In this document: positions 30,750 to 39,038 of the stretch, in pieces | How the letters are laid out: each line of letters begins with the position of its first letter | How positions within the stretch are numbered: position 1 is the first letter of the stretch | Assembly: GCA_910583925.1 (NCBI GenBank) | Contig: CAJTZJ010000005.1 | Span: 41,122 to 105,121 of the forward strand | Direction: 5' to 3' | Length of the DNA stretch: 64,000 nt | Source: an uncultured Eubacterium sp. | GTDB lineage: Bacteria; Bacillota; Clostridia; Oscillospirales; Acutalibacteraceae | Position numbers and translations under genes: made by a program | Notes under the pieces: model-generated | Seen by the model: only the letters and a program-made list of their open reading frames with translations | What the model was told of the DNA's origin: nothing | Database searches by the model: none

Positions 30750-30858
30750 AGGCATTTCATTTTGAAATGAAATATGATATAAATTAAAATGAAAAACAGA
30801 TTGTAAAGTATCTGCCGGTTTCGTCAGAACTAAAATATACAGTAAGGAGTAATGAATA

Positions 30859-31494
30859 ATGAAAGTATTATTGGTAAACGGAAGTCCTCATAAAAACGGA
30901 TGCACCTACACGGCACTTTGCGAGGTTGCCAAAGCACTTAATGAAGAGAATATTGAAACAGAAATCTTCTGGATACAGAACAAGCCGATTGGCGGCTGTA
31001 TTTCCTGCCATTCCTGCACTAAGCTTGGTAAATGTGTTTTTGATGATGTTGTAAATGAATTCAGGGAAAAAGCTATGGAGGCAGATGGATTTATTTTCGG
31101 ATCTCCTGTTCATTTTTCTTCAGCAACAGGAAATATCACAGCCTTTATGGACAGATTGTTTTATTCCGACTTCTGCGGAAACAGAGGGCAATCATTCAAA
31201 TACAAGCCTGCAGCAGCAATTACCTCAGCTCGAAGAGCAGGCACAACAGCAACCTTTGATCAGCTGAATAAGTATTTCACCTTTTCTCAGATGCCGGTCA
31301 TTTCATCAAGATACTGGAATATGGTGCACGGTGCAACAGCTGAAGAGGTTTTACAGGACGAAGAGGGTATGCAGACGATGCGTATTCTTGGCAGAAATAT
31401 GGCATACTTCTTAAAATGTATTGATGCCGGAAAAAAAGCGGGAATCCCTTTGCCGATAAAAGAAAAAACAAAATTCACTAATTTTATAAGATAA
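30859..31494 (+). CDS. NADPH-dependent FMN reductase / iron-sulfur flavoprotein-like
   Basis: This 211-residue cytosolic flavoprotein of the FMN-reductase superfamily opens with KVLLVNGSPHKNGCTYTAL, whose GSPHKNGCT loop binds the FMN phosphate. A compact cysteine cluster C-x2-C-x2-C-x5-C (residues about 47-58, GGCISCHSCTKLGKC) follows, as in archaeal and clostridial iron-sulfur flavoproteins. FGSPVHFSSATGNITAFMDR is the conserved flavin-binding helix start. It lies 109 nt after the flavodoxin gene without a clear terminator, so MerR control may reach it. AAGGAG precedes the ATG. Confidence 0.88.
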   Translation: MKVLLVNGSPHKNGCTYTALCEVAKALNEENIETEIFWIQNKPIGGCISCHSCTKLGKCVFDDVVNEFREKAMEADGFIFGSPVHFSSATGNITAFMDRLFYSDFCGNRGQSFKYKPAAAITSARRAGTTATFDQLNKYFTFSQMPVISSRYWNMVHGATAEEVLQDEEGMQTMRILGRNMAYFLKCIDAGKKAGIPLPIKEKTKFTNFIR

Positions 31495-31513
31495 ACTGCA
31501 CAATCTTTGAAAG

Positions 31514-31542
31514 CCTTCCTTTGTTACAGGGAGGTTTTTTTT
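31514..31542 (+). terminator. Terminator after the FMN reductase gene
   Basis: CCTTCCT (31514-31520) pairs with AGGGAGG (31528-31534) with one G-T pair, followed by eight T. It closes the flavodoxin-reductase unit. Confidence 0.8.
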
Positions 31543-31644
31543 ATATCAAAAATCCTTTAAAATATCATAATTCCCGGATTAAAATTCTGTTTTTGTTGAC
31601 AATATGAAAATTAAAAGATAAGCTAAAAGAAAGAGGTGGTAAAA

Positions 31645-32394
31645 ATGAATGTTTATGAATTACTCAGCTTAAAGATTATTCCGCAGGAAATTTCAGATTC
31701 CATTTACGAGCAAAGAGAAGCTAACACTTTTCACACGCCTTATAAAGATGAAATCAGACTGTTTTCCTGCATAAAACAGGGAAATCTTGAACTGCTTATC
31801 GAGCAGCTTAAGGGTTTTTTGGGAAACGGAATTGTTGTTGGCAATATGTCAAAAAACAACAGCAGACAGCATAAGTATATGGCGGTAAGCTGCATTACAC
31901 TTGCAACAAGATATGCAATTCAGGGCGGAATGAATGAAGCAGACGCTTATAATTTTTCGGATGATTTTATAAGAACAATGGATACGATTGAAAATCCGAT
32001 GCAAATTATGGAATATCTTGCAGAAAAAATAATTGAGCTTACAAATCTGGTTGCTTCAAATTCAAAAAAGCTGAAATATTCCCCTCATATAAGAAAATGT
32101 ATGGCATATATTAACAAACATTTACATAAAAAAATCAATGTTAAAGACTTAGCCGCGGAGTGCATGCTTTCGGAAGATTATATCTCTCACCTTTTCAAAA
32201 AAGAGGTTGGAGAGAATTTAAGCAACTACATCCTGAAGCAAAAATTGGAACTTTCAAAAACACTTCTGTTTGAGAATTTTGACAGCAGCAAAATCAGTTA
32301 CACTCTCGGTTTCTGCTCTCAGTCGCATTTCATTTCCGCATTTAAAAAGGAATATGGAATAACACCGGGAGAATTCATTACAATAAGCAGATAA
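31645..32394 (+). CDS. AraC-family transcriptional regulator
   Basis: This 249-residue regulator has an N-terminal ligand or dimer domain of unknown type and two C-terminal helix-turn-helix motifs (about 150-249). The first contains D-L-A-A-E-C-M-L-S-E-D-Y-I-S-H-L-F-K-K. The second contains the family signature with GFCSQSHFISAFKKEYGITP. ATG 31645 is chosen because GAGGTGG overlaps the in-frame GTG at 31636. It lies 74 nt upstream of a GPH sugar transporter that it may control, though a terminator-like hairpin lies between them. Confidence 0.88.
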   Translation: MNVYELLSLKIIPQEISDSIYEQREANTFHTPYKDEIRLFSCIKQGNLELLIEQLKGFLGNGIVVGNMSKNNSRQHKYMAVSCITLATRYAIQGGMNEADAYNFSDDFIRTMDTIENPMQIMEYLAEKIIELTNLVASNSKKLKYSPHIRKCMAYINKHLHKKINVKDLAAECMLSEDYISHLFKKEVGENLSNYILKQKLELSKTLLFENFDSSKISYTLGFCSQSHFISAFKKEYGITPGEFITISR

Positions 32395-32409
32395 TTAAAT
32401 TGACTTGTA

Positions 32410-32445
32410 CCTCATCTTTGTTTATACTGAAGATGAGGTTATTTT
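32410..32445 (+). terminator. Hairpin terminator/attenuator between the AraC gene and the transporter
   Basis: CCTCATCTT (32410-32418) pairs with 32430-32438 (9 bp), followed by TTATTTTATT. It stands in the upstream part of the longest transporter frame, which supports the internal TTG start. Confidence 0.75.
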
Positions 32446-32468
32446 ATTATTTACAAGAGGGTGAAAAT

Positions 32469-33977
32469 TTGAAAAACAAAAAGTATTTAACGACCAAAGA
32501 AAGAATATGCTTTACGATTGGCGCTTTCGGTCGTTCGGGAATTTACACATTAATGTCTATGTTTGCACTTGTGTTTTTTCAGAACGGAGCAGGATTATCA
32601 CTTAAGCAAAGCACTTCCATTATTCTTATTGGCAGAATTTTTGATGCACTGAATGATCCCGTTATGGGCATGATTGTTGACAAAACAAAATCAAAATGGG
32701 GCAAAATGAGACCCTACCTTCTTTTTTCGCCCATTCCGATTGCTATATGCACAGTGCTTCTTTTCATTGCCCCATTTGCTGACGGTTCCTCTGCCGCCTT
32801 TGTATGGGCATTGCTTACCTACATAATCTGGGGTGTTGCCTTTACTGTTCAGGATGTTCCTTTCTGGGGCTTATCCTCCGTAATTACGCCGCTTGAAAGC
32901 GAAAGAACATCCTTTATTTCAACAGCAAGACTCGGTTCAACCTTCGGCGGAATTCTTCCTGCACTTCTTGTTCCTGTCTTTTATCAGTCAAACCTCGGAT
33001 ATAAAACAGGCTTTTTTGTTTCAGCTGTTTTATTTGCTGTTCTCGGCAGTGCACTTTCAATTTTGATTTTCTTTGTTTCTAAGGAAAGAGTTCCGAAAAT
33101 GGACCATACGCCTTCCTTCAAAGAAACCTTTACCGTTATGGGTAAAGACAAGGTGCTTATCATTGTTATCCTTGCATCACTTCTAGGTTCAACGATGGTA
33201 ATGGCAAATCAATGCGCAGATTATATCGGGAATTACCTTATTATTCAGAATTACACGGATTTTGCAAAGATATTTGATGCGGCAGGCAATATTCTTCCCG
33301 GTGTTGATGCTGCAGCAGCATATGACTTTTGGATTCCGAGAGGAACAATTGTAACAACCCTGACCGTTGCAATCGGTGTTGGCATGGTGCCTGCAATGGC
33401 AATATTCCCATTGCTCAGAAAAAAATTCTCGCTAAAGCAGATTTATATAAGCTCTGCTGCATTCGGCTTAGTTGTTCATCTTCTTTGTTACTTTGCATTT
33501 GCAGGCAGCATTCAGAATATTAATATTTATGTTCTTTGGATAATGCTTTTCCTTATGGGGCTTCCGCTTGGCATTTACAATGTTATTACATATGCTCTTA
33601 TTGCAGATGCGGTTGATTACCTTGAATGGAAAACAGGTGAACGCCACGAGGGCGTTTGCTTTTCGTTCCAGACATTCTTATCAAAGGTTAACGCAGGCAT
33701 TGCGACAGCCGTTTTCGGGCAGCTTCTTGACAGATCTGATTTCAAAGCAGTTGATAAAGCACTTGTTGATGTTGCAGGAAGGCAGATCTTTTTCCAGCAG
33801 AGCGCTGATACGCAAAAAATGCTTTTGGCGCTTGTAACCATCGTTCCGGCAGTTGGATTTTTACTTACAATTTTTCCGATGATCTTCAATGATTATACCG
33901 GAAAAACAAAGGAAAAAGCGCAGAAAGAGCTTGAAGCTTCAAGAACAGAGAAAATGGATACCGAAAATCAATTATAA
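32469..33977 (+). CDS. GPH-family sugar:cation symporter (MFS)
   Basis: This is a membrane transporter of the glycoside-pentoside-hexuronide family (MelB/LacS/GusB-like), with about 12 membrane helices. The start is TTG 32469 (502 residues), with GAGGG just upstream. The longer frame to 32400 would run through the terminator hairpin. Family marks are GRIFDALNDPVMGMIVDKTKSKWGKMRP (in parts, residues about 60-90) and, in the second half, YALIADAVDYLEWKTGERHEG. It lies downstream of an AraC regulator and no glycosidase is adjacent, so the sugar is unknown. A second GPH transporter (60360-61697) is only distantly similar by eye. Confidence 0.9.
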   Translation: MKNKKYLTTKERICFTIGAFGRSGIYTLMSMFALVFFQNGAGLSLKQSTSIILIGRIFDALNDPVMGMIVDKTKSKWGKMRPYLLFSPIPIAICTVLLFIAPFADGSSAAFVWALLTYIIWGVAFTVQDVPFWGLSSVITPLESERTSFISTARLGSTFGGILPALLVPVFYQSNLGYKTGFFVSAVLFAVLGSALSILIFFVSKERVPKMDHTPSFKETFTVMGKDKVLIIVILASLLGSTMVMANQCADYIGNYLIIQNYTDFAKIFDAAGNILPGVDAAAAYDFWIPRGTIVTTLTVAIGVGMVPAMAIFPLLRKKFSLKQIYISSAAFGLVVHLLCYFAFAGSIQNINIYVLWIMLFLMGLPLGIYNVITYALIADAVDYLEWKTGERHEGVCFSFQTFLSKVNAGIATAVFGQLLDRSDFKAVDKALVDVAGRQIFFQQSADTQKMLLALVTIVPAVGFLLTIFPMIFNDYTGKTKEKAQKELEASRTEKMDTENQL

Positions 33978-33986
33978 AAATCGCCA

Positions 33987-34025
33987 AAGCGGTGTGAAGT
34001 TTAAAACTTTACACCGCTTGTTTTT
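33987..34025 (+). terminator. Terminator after the GPH transporter
   Basis: AAGCGGTGT (33987-33995) pairs with 34011-34019, extended inward with AAGTT/AACTT, followed by a T-run. It may also serve the opposing rmuC gene. Confidence 0.85.
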
Positions 34026-34084
34026 GTTTCTGTCTATATCTTGTTTTAGAAATACCCTATTTATACTATATATTTTAAAAATTA

Positions 34085-35302
34085 TTATTCCTCAATACCT
34101 AAAATAGATTGTGCATCCTTATTGTCAAGTATTTCCACTTTACGCAAATTCTTCTGAATAATATCATTTCTGTGGTCTGCTTCCTCAAGTACCCTGCCTG
34201 CTTCCTCAACCTTTTTCTTCGCTTTCTGAAGAAGATCGCCGAATTTGTCATACTGCGTTTTCGCAGCACCAAGAACCTTCCAAACCTCGTTCGCTTTCTT
34301 ATTAATTGCCATTGTTCTGAATCCCATAGCAAGCGAGGACAACAGTGCAGTTATAGTGCTTGGACCTGCTACCATTACCCCCTCTGCCTGAAGCTTTTCT
34401 GCAACACCGTTTTTGCTTGAGGTAATTTCAGCATAAAGCCCCTCTGTTGCAAGATACAAAATAGCAAACGGTGTTGTTTCAGGCGTACTGATATATTGGC
34501 GTACAAGCCGTGCTTCATCACGCACTCTTCTTTCAAGCGCTTTTCTGGACTGCTCAACTGCTTCGGCATTGCCCGCTTCCGAAGCATCAATCAGACGCAC
34601 ATAATCCTCCATAGGGAATTTTGAATCCACGGGAAGATAAGTAATTCCGTCATCCTCCTGATTTGGTATCCGAATCGCAAATTCAACCTGACCATTATAC
34701 TTGGGATTGGTTTTAACATTGGTATCATACATACCGGGTATTGTTTCATCAAGAATATTGCCAAGCTGGACCTCTGCCCAGGTTCCTCTTGCCTTAACAT
34801 TTGTAAGCACCTTGTTCAAATCTGCAACCTTATCCGTTACTCCCGAGGAAAGCTCTTTCATTTCGCCAAGGCTTTTATAAACATTCTGAAGCTGTTCGGA
34901 AACAGTTTTAAATGAGGCATTCAGCCGCTGATTCAGTGTATCTGTAAGTTTTTCATCAACGGTTTTTCGCATTTCCTCAAGCTTCTGTTCGTTACTGTTC
35001 TGCATAAGAAGAATAGCTTCACTGATTCTTTTGGTCTGCTTTTCGGCATTATAATTTAAGGATTCATTGATTTTAAGCATCTGCTCATAATTCTTTTCCG
35101 TTAAGCCGTGCATCTGCTCGGAAATACTGCGAAATTCCTCTCTTGACTGCTTAGCATTTATATCAAGTTTCTGATTAAGAAGAGAAATGTTGTTATTCGT
35201 TGCTGAATTATCTATAACCGGCTTATTTTTTGAAATCATAAAAACAGCAATTATTACAAGCACAATTAAAACAGCAAGCAGGGCAATAATAAAAATATCC
35301 AT
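34085..35302 (-). CDS. rmuC: DNA recombination protein RmuC
   Basis: RmuC proteins limit recombination at inverted repeats and carry a nuclease-like core. The 405-residue protein has one N-terminal membrane helix (about 3-23), a long coiled-coil (about 35-170), and the RmuC domain with GTWAEVQLGNILDETIPG, VEFAIRIPN and YLPVDSKFPMEDY. The last motif is the conserved D-x-K-F-P core. A further helical tail (KKKVEEAGRVLEEADHRN in part) follows. Length and order are standard. GGAGG precedes the ATG. Confidence 0.92.
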   Translation of the reverse strand: MDIFIIALLAVLIVLVIIAVFMISKNKPVIDNSATNNNISLLNQKLDINAKQSREEFRSISEQMHGLTEKNYEQMLKINESLNYNAEKQTKRISEAILLMQNSNEQKLEEMRKTVDEKLTDTLNQRLNASFKTVSEQLQNVYKSLGEMKELSSGVTDKVADLNKVLTNVKARGTWAEVQLGNILDETIPGMYDTNVKTNPKYNGQVEFAIRIPNQEDDGITYLPVDSKFPMEDYVRLIDASEAGNAEAVEQSRKALERRVRDEARLVRQYISTPETTPFAILYLATEGLYAEITSSKNGVAEKLQAEGVMVAGPSTITALLSSLAMGFRTMAINKKANEVWKVLGAAKTQYDKFGDLLQKAKKKVEEAGRVLEEADHRNDIIQKNLRKVEILDNKDAQSILGIEE

Positions 35303-35412
35303 AATGTAAACCTCCGTTTTTTACACATTAATTTTATCATACTTGTTTACTTAAAACAACAAAATATTTGTTCAGTACAAAAAACGGTACATACTGCATG
35401 GAAAATCCGCTA

Positions 35413-35664
35413 TTATTTTCTTTTATTCTTCTTATTCTCTTCTTCGTCCATTTCATCAATTCTAATTTCTGCCTTGTATATAACAGGATATACAAACGTA
35501 AAAATAAAACAAACAAGCCCAATAAGAAAAGCACAGGCACCCATTAAAGCAAAATACCATATATCGTGAAAATAACCCCTGAGCATAAAAATCCCTGCTG
35601 CCAAAAAGAATAAAAGGGCAGTAAACATAAAATACTTTTCTATTTTATTTAACTCTTCATTCAT
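35413..35664 (-). CDS. Small two-helix membrane protein
   Basis: I do not recognise a family. The protein is 83 residues from ATG 35664 (AAAGGAG 8 nt upstream overlaps the longer TTG frame). It has two hydrophobic helices (about residues 11-30 and 35-60) and an acidic then lysine-rich cytosolic tail (DEMDEEENKKNKRK). The promoter upstream is a perfect consensus, so the gene is likely expressed well. It is divergent from a ribbon-helix-helix protein gene that shares the promoter region. Confidence 0.7.
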   Translation of the reverse strand: MNEELNKIEKYFMFTALLFFLAAGIFMLRGYFHDIWYFALMGACAFLIGLVCFIFTFVYPVIYKAEIRIDEMDEEENKKNKRK

Positions 35665-35692
35665 AAAATATTCTCCTTTCAATAATAATACA

Positions 35693-35721
35693 ATTATAGT
35701 TCAGAGTCTTTTTGATGTCAA
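35693..35721 (-). promoter_or_regulatory. Perfect sigma-A promoter of the small membrane protein
   Basis: On the minus strand TTGACA (35716-35721), 17 nt and TATAAT (35693-35698). The -35 box lies inside an imperfect inverted repeat 35712-35732 (TTGATGTC / GGCGTCAA), a candidate operator. Confidence 0.85.
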
Positions 35722-35783
35722 TATGGCGTCAAAGTGATATCTCCTTGTTTTTTCTTGTTAAAATGCGAACAGAGGTGATTTCT

Positions 35784-35987
35784 ATGGCAACAAGAAAATC
35801 AAAACATCCGCAATATACATTAAGAATCCCACAGGAACAACTTGATAAAATTCGTTATATTGCAGAATATAACGCTCGTTCCTGCAATAAGGAAATTGAA
35901 AGACTTGTACGAATCCATATTAAAAACTTTGAAAAAATGAATGGAGAAATAACCAAACAGGATATTGAAAAATTCAATAGTAACTGA
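35784..35987 (+). CDS. Arc-type ribbon-helix-helix DNA-binding protein
   Basis: This is a 67-residue protein from ATG 35784, with GAGGTGA spaced 5 nt. The pattern Q-Y-T-L-R-I-P (beta strand) then E-Q-L-D-K-I-R-Y-I-A-E-Y-N-A-R-S-C-N-K-E-I-E-R-L-V matches the Arc/MetJ ribbon-helix-helix fold, which dimerises and reads DNA with the strand. No toxin gene follows, so this is not an obvious antitoxin. The divergent small membrane protein gene (35413-35664) shares the upstream region and is the natural target. Confidence 0.82.
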   Translation: MATRKSKHPQYTLRIPQEQLDKIRYIAEYNARSCNKEIERLVRIHIKNFEKMNGEITKQDIEKFNSN

Positions 35988-35988
35988 T

Positions 35989-36021
35989 AACGCTTGTTGA
36001 ATGCATCAAAAAGCGTTTTTT
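35989..36021 (+). terminator. Terminator after the ribbon-helix-helix gene
   Basis: AACGCTT (35989-35995) pairs with AAGCGTT (36011-36017), with inner TTGA/TCAA pairing, followed by a T-run. Confidence 0.75.
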
Positions 36022-36031
36022 ATTTATAATA

Positions 36032-36060
36032 TTGAATAACCCTTTCAGCTATGGTAAAAT
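36032..36060 (+). promoter_or_regulatory. Sigma-A promoter of hisC
   Basis: TTGAAT (36032-36037), 17 nt and TAAAAT (36055-36060). It overlaps the longest reading frame and so excludes the ATG at 36051 as the start. Confidence 0.7.
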
Positions 36061-36080
36061 ATCGCAAGAGGTATAAGATT

Positions 36081-37142
36081 ATGGAAAAATTATGGAAAAA
36101 GAATTTAAGAGATATTGAGCCGTATGTTCCGGGCGAACAAAGCAAGGAACAGAACATTGTTAAAATCAATGCAAATGAAAATCCCTATCCGCCATCCCCC
36201 AAGGTTTTTGAGGTCATAAAAGATTTTAACAATAATAATTTAAGGTTTTATCCCGATGCAAACGCTTATGAATTCAAAAAGGCTGTTGCTGAATATTACA
36301 ATGTTGAAATTGAAAATGTATTTTTGGGAAACGGATCTGATGATGTTCTTGCCCTTGCCTTTCAGGCATTTTTCAACAGCAAAAAACCGATTGTTTACCC
36401 CGATATTACCTACAGCTTTTATCCTGTATGGTGCCGGCTCTTCAATATTCCTTACAAAACCTATCCGCTTCAAAAGGATTTTCGTATAGACATTGAAGAT
36501 TACAAAGAAGAAAACGGCGGCGTTGTTATTCCGAATCCAAATGCTCCAACATCGCTTGGAGAAGGAAAAGCATTTATTGAAAAGCTTATGGAATATAACC
36601 AAAACAGCGTTGTTATTATAGACGAGGCATATGTTGATTTTGGCGGCTTTTCAAGCGTTGAACTTACTAAAAAATACGAAAACCTGCTTGTTACAGGCAC
36701 TTTTTCAAAGAGCCGAAGCCTTGCAGGAATGAGAATAGGCTACGCAATCGGAAGCAAAGCGCTTATTTCTGTACTTGAAGCAGTTAAAAATTCATATAAC
36801 AGCTACACTGTAAACAGTCTTTCAATGGCTATCGGCACCGCCGCAATCAAAGATAAGGAATATTTCAGAGAAACCGTAGCAAAGGTTATCAGAACAAGAG
36901 AAAGCGTAACCAAAGAGCTTATAAGCCTTGGCTTTGAAGTACTTGATTCACAGACAAACTTTTTGTTTGCATCAAACGGAAAGCTTGATATGAAAGATTA
37001 CTTTGAATGGCTTAAAACGCAAAAGGTATTTATTCGATATTTCAATCTTCCGAGAATAAACCACTATGTCCGCATAACCATAGGAACAGACGAGGAAATG
37101 GATATCTTCCTTCAAAAAACAAAGGAATATTTGAATAAGTAA
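36081..37142 (+). CDS. hisC: Histidinol-phosphate aminotransferase-like enzyme
   Basis: This is a PLP-dependent aminotransferase of the class I/II HisC group (353 residues from ATG 36081, AGAGGT upstream). It has the family landmarks NANENPYPPSP near the N terminus, FLGNGSDDVL, PNPNAPTS, IIDEAYVDF, and TFSKSRSLAGMRIGY with the Schiff-base Lys, plus a final V-R-I-T-I-G-T Arg that holds the substrate carboxylate or phosphate. No other histidine gene is nearby. A solitary HisC can also act on aromatic or imidazole substrates or in cobalamin synthesis (CobD), so the substrate is not certain. Confidence 0.85.
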   Translation: MEKLWKKNLRDIEPYVPGEQSKEQNIVKINANENPYPPSPKVFEVIKDFNNNNLRFYPDANAYEFKKAVAEYYNVEIENVFLGNGSDDVLALAFQAFFNSKKPIVYPDITYSFYPVWCRLFNIPYKTYPLQKDFRIDIEDYKEENGGVVIPNPNAPTSLGEGKAFIEKLMEYNQNSVVIIDEAYVDFGGFSSVELTKKYENLLVTGTFSKSRSLAGMRIGYAIGSKALISVLEAVKNSYNSYTVNSLSMAIGTAAIKDKEYFRETVAKVIRTRESVTKELISLGFEVLDSQTNFLFASNGKLDMKDYFEWLKTQKVFIRYFNLPRINHYVRITIGTDEEMDIFLQKTKEYLNK

Positions 37143-37145
37143 AAA

Positions 37146-37180
37146 AAAGAGAGCATTGGGACACCCTAAGCTCTCTTTTT
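37146..37180. terminator. Bidirectional terminator between hisC and the XRE gene
   Basis: AAAGAGAGC (37146-37154) pairs with GCTCTCTTT (37170-37178). A-run and T-run lie on the two sides, starting directly at the hisC stop. Confidence 0.85.
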
Positions 37181-37224
37181 TCCTATCAATGCTCATTCTA
37201 ATTTGCAATAAACAATTATATTTA

Positions 37225-37467
37225 TTACTTTATCTCCTGCTCTAAATTATTAAAAATCTCCGTATCAAAAAATTCAGCAATAGTTATATTAACACCATCG
37301 CAAATCTTCTTAATCGTTGCAACGCCTGTATTTTTACTTTGATTATACATAATTGATTTTATAGTTGTATGCGGCACACCTGATATTGTTGCCAGCCTGC
37401 TTACCGAAAGATTATTTTCCTCGCAAAGCTGAACAATTCTTTGCTTAATAGCCTCATGTATATCCAT
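37225..37467 (-). CDS. Small XRE/Cro-type regulator
   Basis: This 80-residue protein is a single lambda-repressor-type helix-turn-helix domain: IKQRIVQLCEENNLSVSRLA, then SGVPHTTIKSIM for the recognition helix, then VATIKKICDGVNITIAEFF. This compact type is widespread in clostridia and has no sensing domain. An exact 10-bp inverted repeat covers its own ribosome-binding site and promoter, which argues for autorepression. The start is ATG with AGGAG upstream. Target genes beyond itself are unknown. Confidence 0.85.
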   Translation of the reverse strand: MDIHEAIKQRIVQLCEENNLSVSRLATISGVPHTTIKSIMYNQSKNTGVATIKKICDGVNITIAEFFDTEIFNNLEQEIK

Positions 37468-37477
37468 AAAATCACTC

Positions 37478-37507
37478 CTAACAAAATCATTTTATATATT
37501 TTGTTAG
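37478..37507 (-). promoter_or_regulatory. Perfect inverted repeat, probable XRE operator
   Basis: CTAACAAAAT (37478-37487) and its exact complement ATTTTGTTAG (37498-37507) are separated by 10 bp, giving a centre-to-centre spacing of two helical turns. The left arm touches the TAGGAG ribosome-binding site, and the centre holds a TATAAA. Confidence 0.75.
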
Positions 37508-37580
37508 AAGAAATCAGACTATACATAGTACAATTTGGATTATTTATAGTCTTTTTTTAATTTTTCCTGTAATACTATAC

Positions 37581-39038
37581 CTAATATATTCCTGTTGAAT
37601 AGCCGATACTGTTTTCTTTTTCAATATCAACAACATAAATATAATATGTTTTTTCCTTACCGTTTTCCATAGTATAAACAAAGCTTTCCGCATGAACATC
37701 GTTTGGAATTTGTTGCTTGTTTCTTGCAATTTTGAAAACAACATTTATATCCTTTTTTCCTGAACTGAAAAAATATTCATAATCATCAAAAGATTCTTTG
37801 AATGGTTCATCCTTATGCAGTGAAGCGGCAAAATCTTCAACGAAAAGAGCTTCGCTGTTTTTATTTTTATCATAAGCATCTAAAAGAGAATAAACGCCAT
37901 CCTCTCCTGCCAGAAAATCATAAGCTATTCCATAACTGTATAATCCGTTTTCATAGCTTTCAAGATAGGCAACATAAAGATAATCTAAATCCTTTTTATT
38001 CTGGAAAACACAAAGAGAAGCAGATTCATTTTCAACAGGAAGAATTGCTTTTATATCAGCTTCAATCTCCATGGAATAAGAAATAACCTCTTCGGCAGTG
38101 CCTTTTTTATTGCCATCCATACTGATTAAAAAATACACGCTTACGAAAAGCACAGCTATAAAAGCAAGTGCAAGCAATGCTTTTATATACACTTTTCTGT
38201 TTTCCTTTTTCTTTTCTTCAACATCAACAGGTGCACTTTCGTATCCCGGTATTTCATCAAAGCTGAGCTCCAAATGCTTATCTTTATTTATATGATCAAG
38301 ATATATCCTTGCTTTTTTAGAATAATAAAGACTATCATTTATCTCTTTGATCTTTTCAAAATATTCCTTTGCCTTTTCAATATGATTACTGTAATAATAA
38401 GTAATTGCATAGTAATAATTTACTTTGCATTTAAAAAGATTATGATACTTTAATTCACTGCTTTTCAAAGTATCCAGAATAACAATACAGGCATCATAAT
38501 CTTTTTTTATAAAATTTCCAAAAAATGAATACTGATTATGATTTATTACATAAATATTATTTTTTAAATCCTCTTCGGAAAACTGATTTTGAAAATCTGT
38601 TGATACTTTAAGGCATTCATCATAAGCTCCTGCAGAAAAAAGACATTCTGCATAAGATAATTTAAGATTTTCCTTATAATATTTAGTTTTATTCTTAGGC
38701 ATACTGATTTCTGCTTTGAAAAAAGCTGCCGCCCTATTAAAATCCCCAAGTGCAGTCATTGCCATCATGTCATCAAAGGAAACGAAACCATTGTGATAAA
38801 TCTGATTTACGCAATAGTATTTTTCGGGATTGCATTCCTTATATAAAATATTACTTTTACGGCTGTCAATCTGCAGTTTTATAAACAGAAATGCAATTAA
38901 AAATACGGCAATCAATAAAGCTTTAAACAACAATTTTATGGGCAACAATAGTACGGATATAATAAAAATCACAAGAAGAACAGCAAGAAGCATACGGATG
39001 CTTTTATATTTTTTTCCTAATTTAAAATAACTATCCAT
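37581..39038 (-). CDS. TPR-like membrane protein, partner of the XRE-membrane regulator
   Basis: I do not recognise a named family. The protein (485 residues from ATG 39038) has two N-terminal membrane helices (about 15-55). A cytosolic helical-repeat region follows (about 65-265, with pairs such as GDFNRAAAFFKAEI, LKLSYAECLFSAGAYDECL and CKVNYYYAITYYYSNHIEKAKEYFEKI, typical of TPR). A charged linker, one membrane helix (about 288-308) and an extracellular domain of about 170 residues complete it. The ATG overlaps the stop of the upstream regulator by one base (TAATG) and the GGGAGG site lies inside that gene, so the two are strictly coupled. A signalling or quality-control role is inferred only from this architecture. 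Confidence 0.75.
   Translation of the reverse strand: MDSYFKLGKKYKSIRMLLAVLLVIFIISVLLLPIKLLFKALLIAVFLIAFLFIKLQIDSRKSNILYKECNPEKYYCVNQIYHNGFVSFDDMMAMTALGDFNRAAAFFKAEISMPKNKTKYYKENLKLSYAECLFSAGAYDECLKVSTDFQNQFSEEDLKNNIYVINHNQYSFFGNFIKKDYDACIVILDTLKSSELKYHNLFKCKVNYYYAITYYYSNHIEKAKEYFEKIKEINDSLYYSKKARIYLDHINKDKHLELSFDEIPGYESAPVDVEEKKKENRKVYIKALLALAFIAVLFVSVYFLISMDGNKKGTAEEVISYSMEIEADIKAILPVENESASLCVFQNKKDLDYLYVAYLESYENGLYSYGIAYDFLAGEDGVYSLLDAYDKNKNSEALFVEDFAASLHKDEPFKESFDDYEYFFSSGKKDINVVFKIARNKQQIPNDVHAESFVYTMENGKEKTYYIYVVDIEKENSIGYSTGIY

Noticed and set aside
31596..31624. TTGACA with TAAGCT as the promoter of the AraC gene
   Set aside because: The -35 box is perfect but the -10 box matches only three of six positions, so it is too weak to list as a feature.
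35784..35987. Ribbon-helix-helix protein as the antitoxin of a toxin-antitoxin pair
   Set aside because: No toxin-like gene follows; a terminator comes straight after it and the divergent gene is a two-helix membrane protein unlike known toxins of this class.
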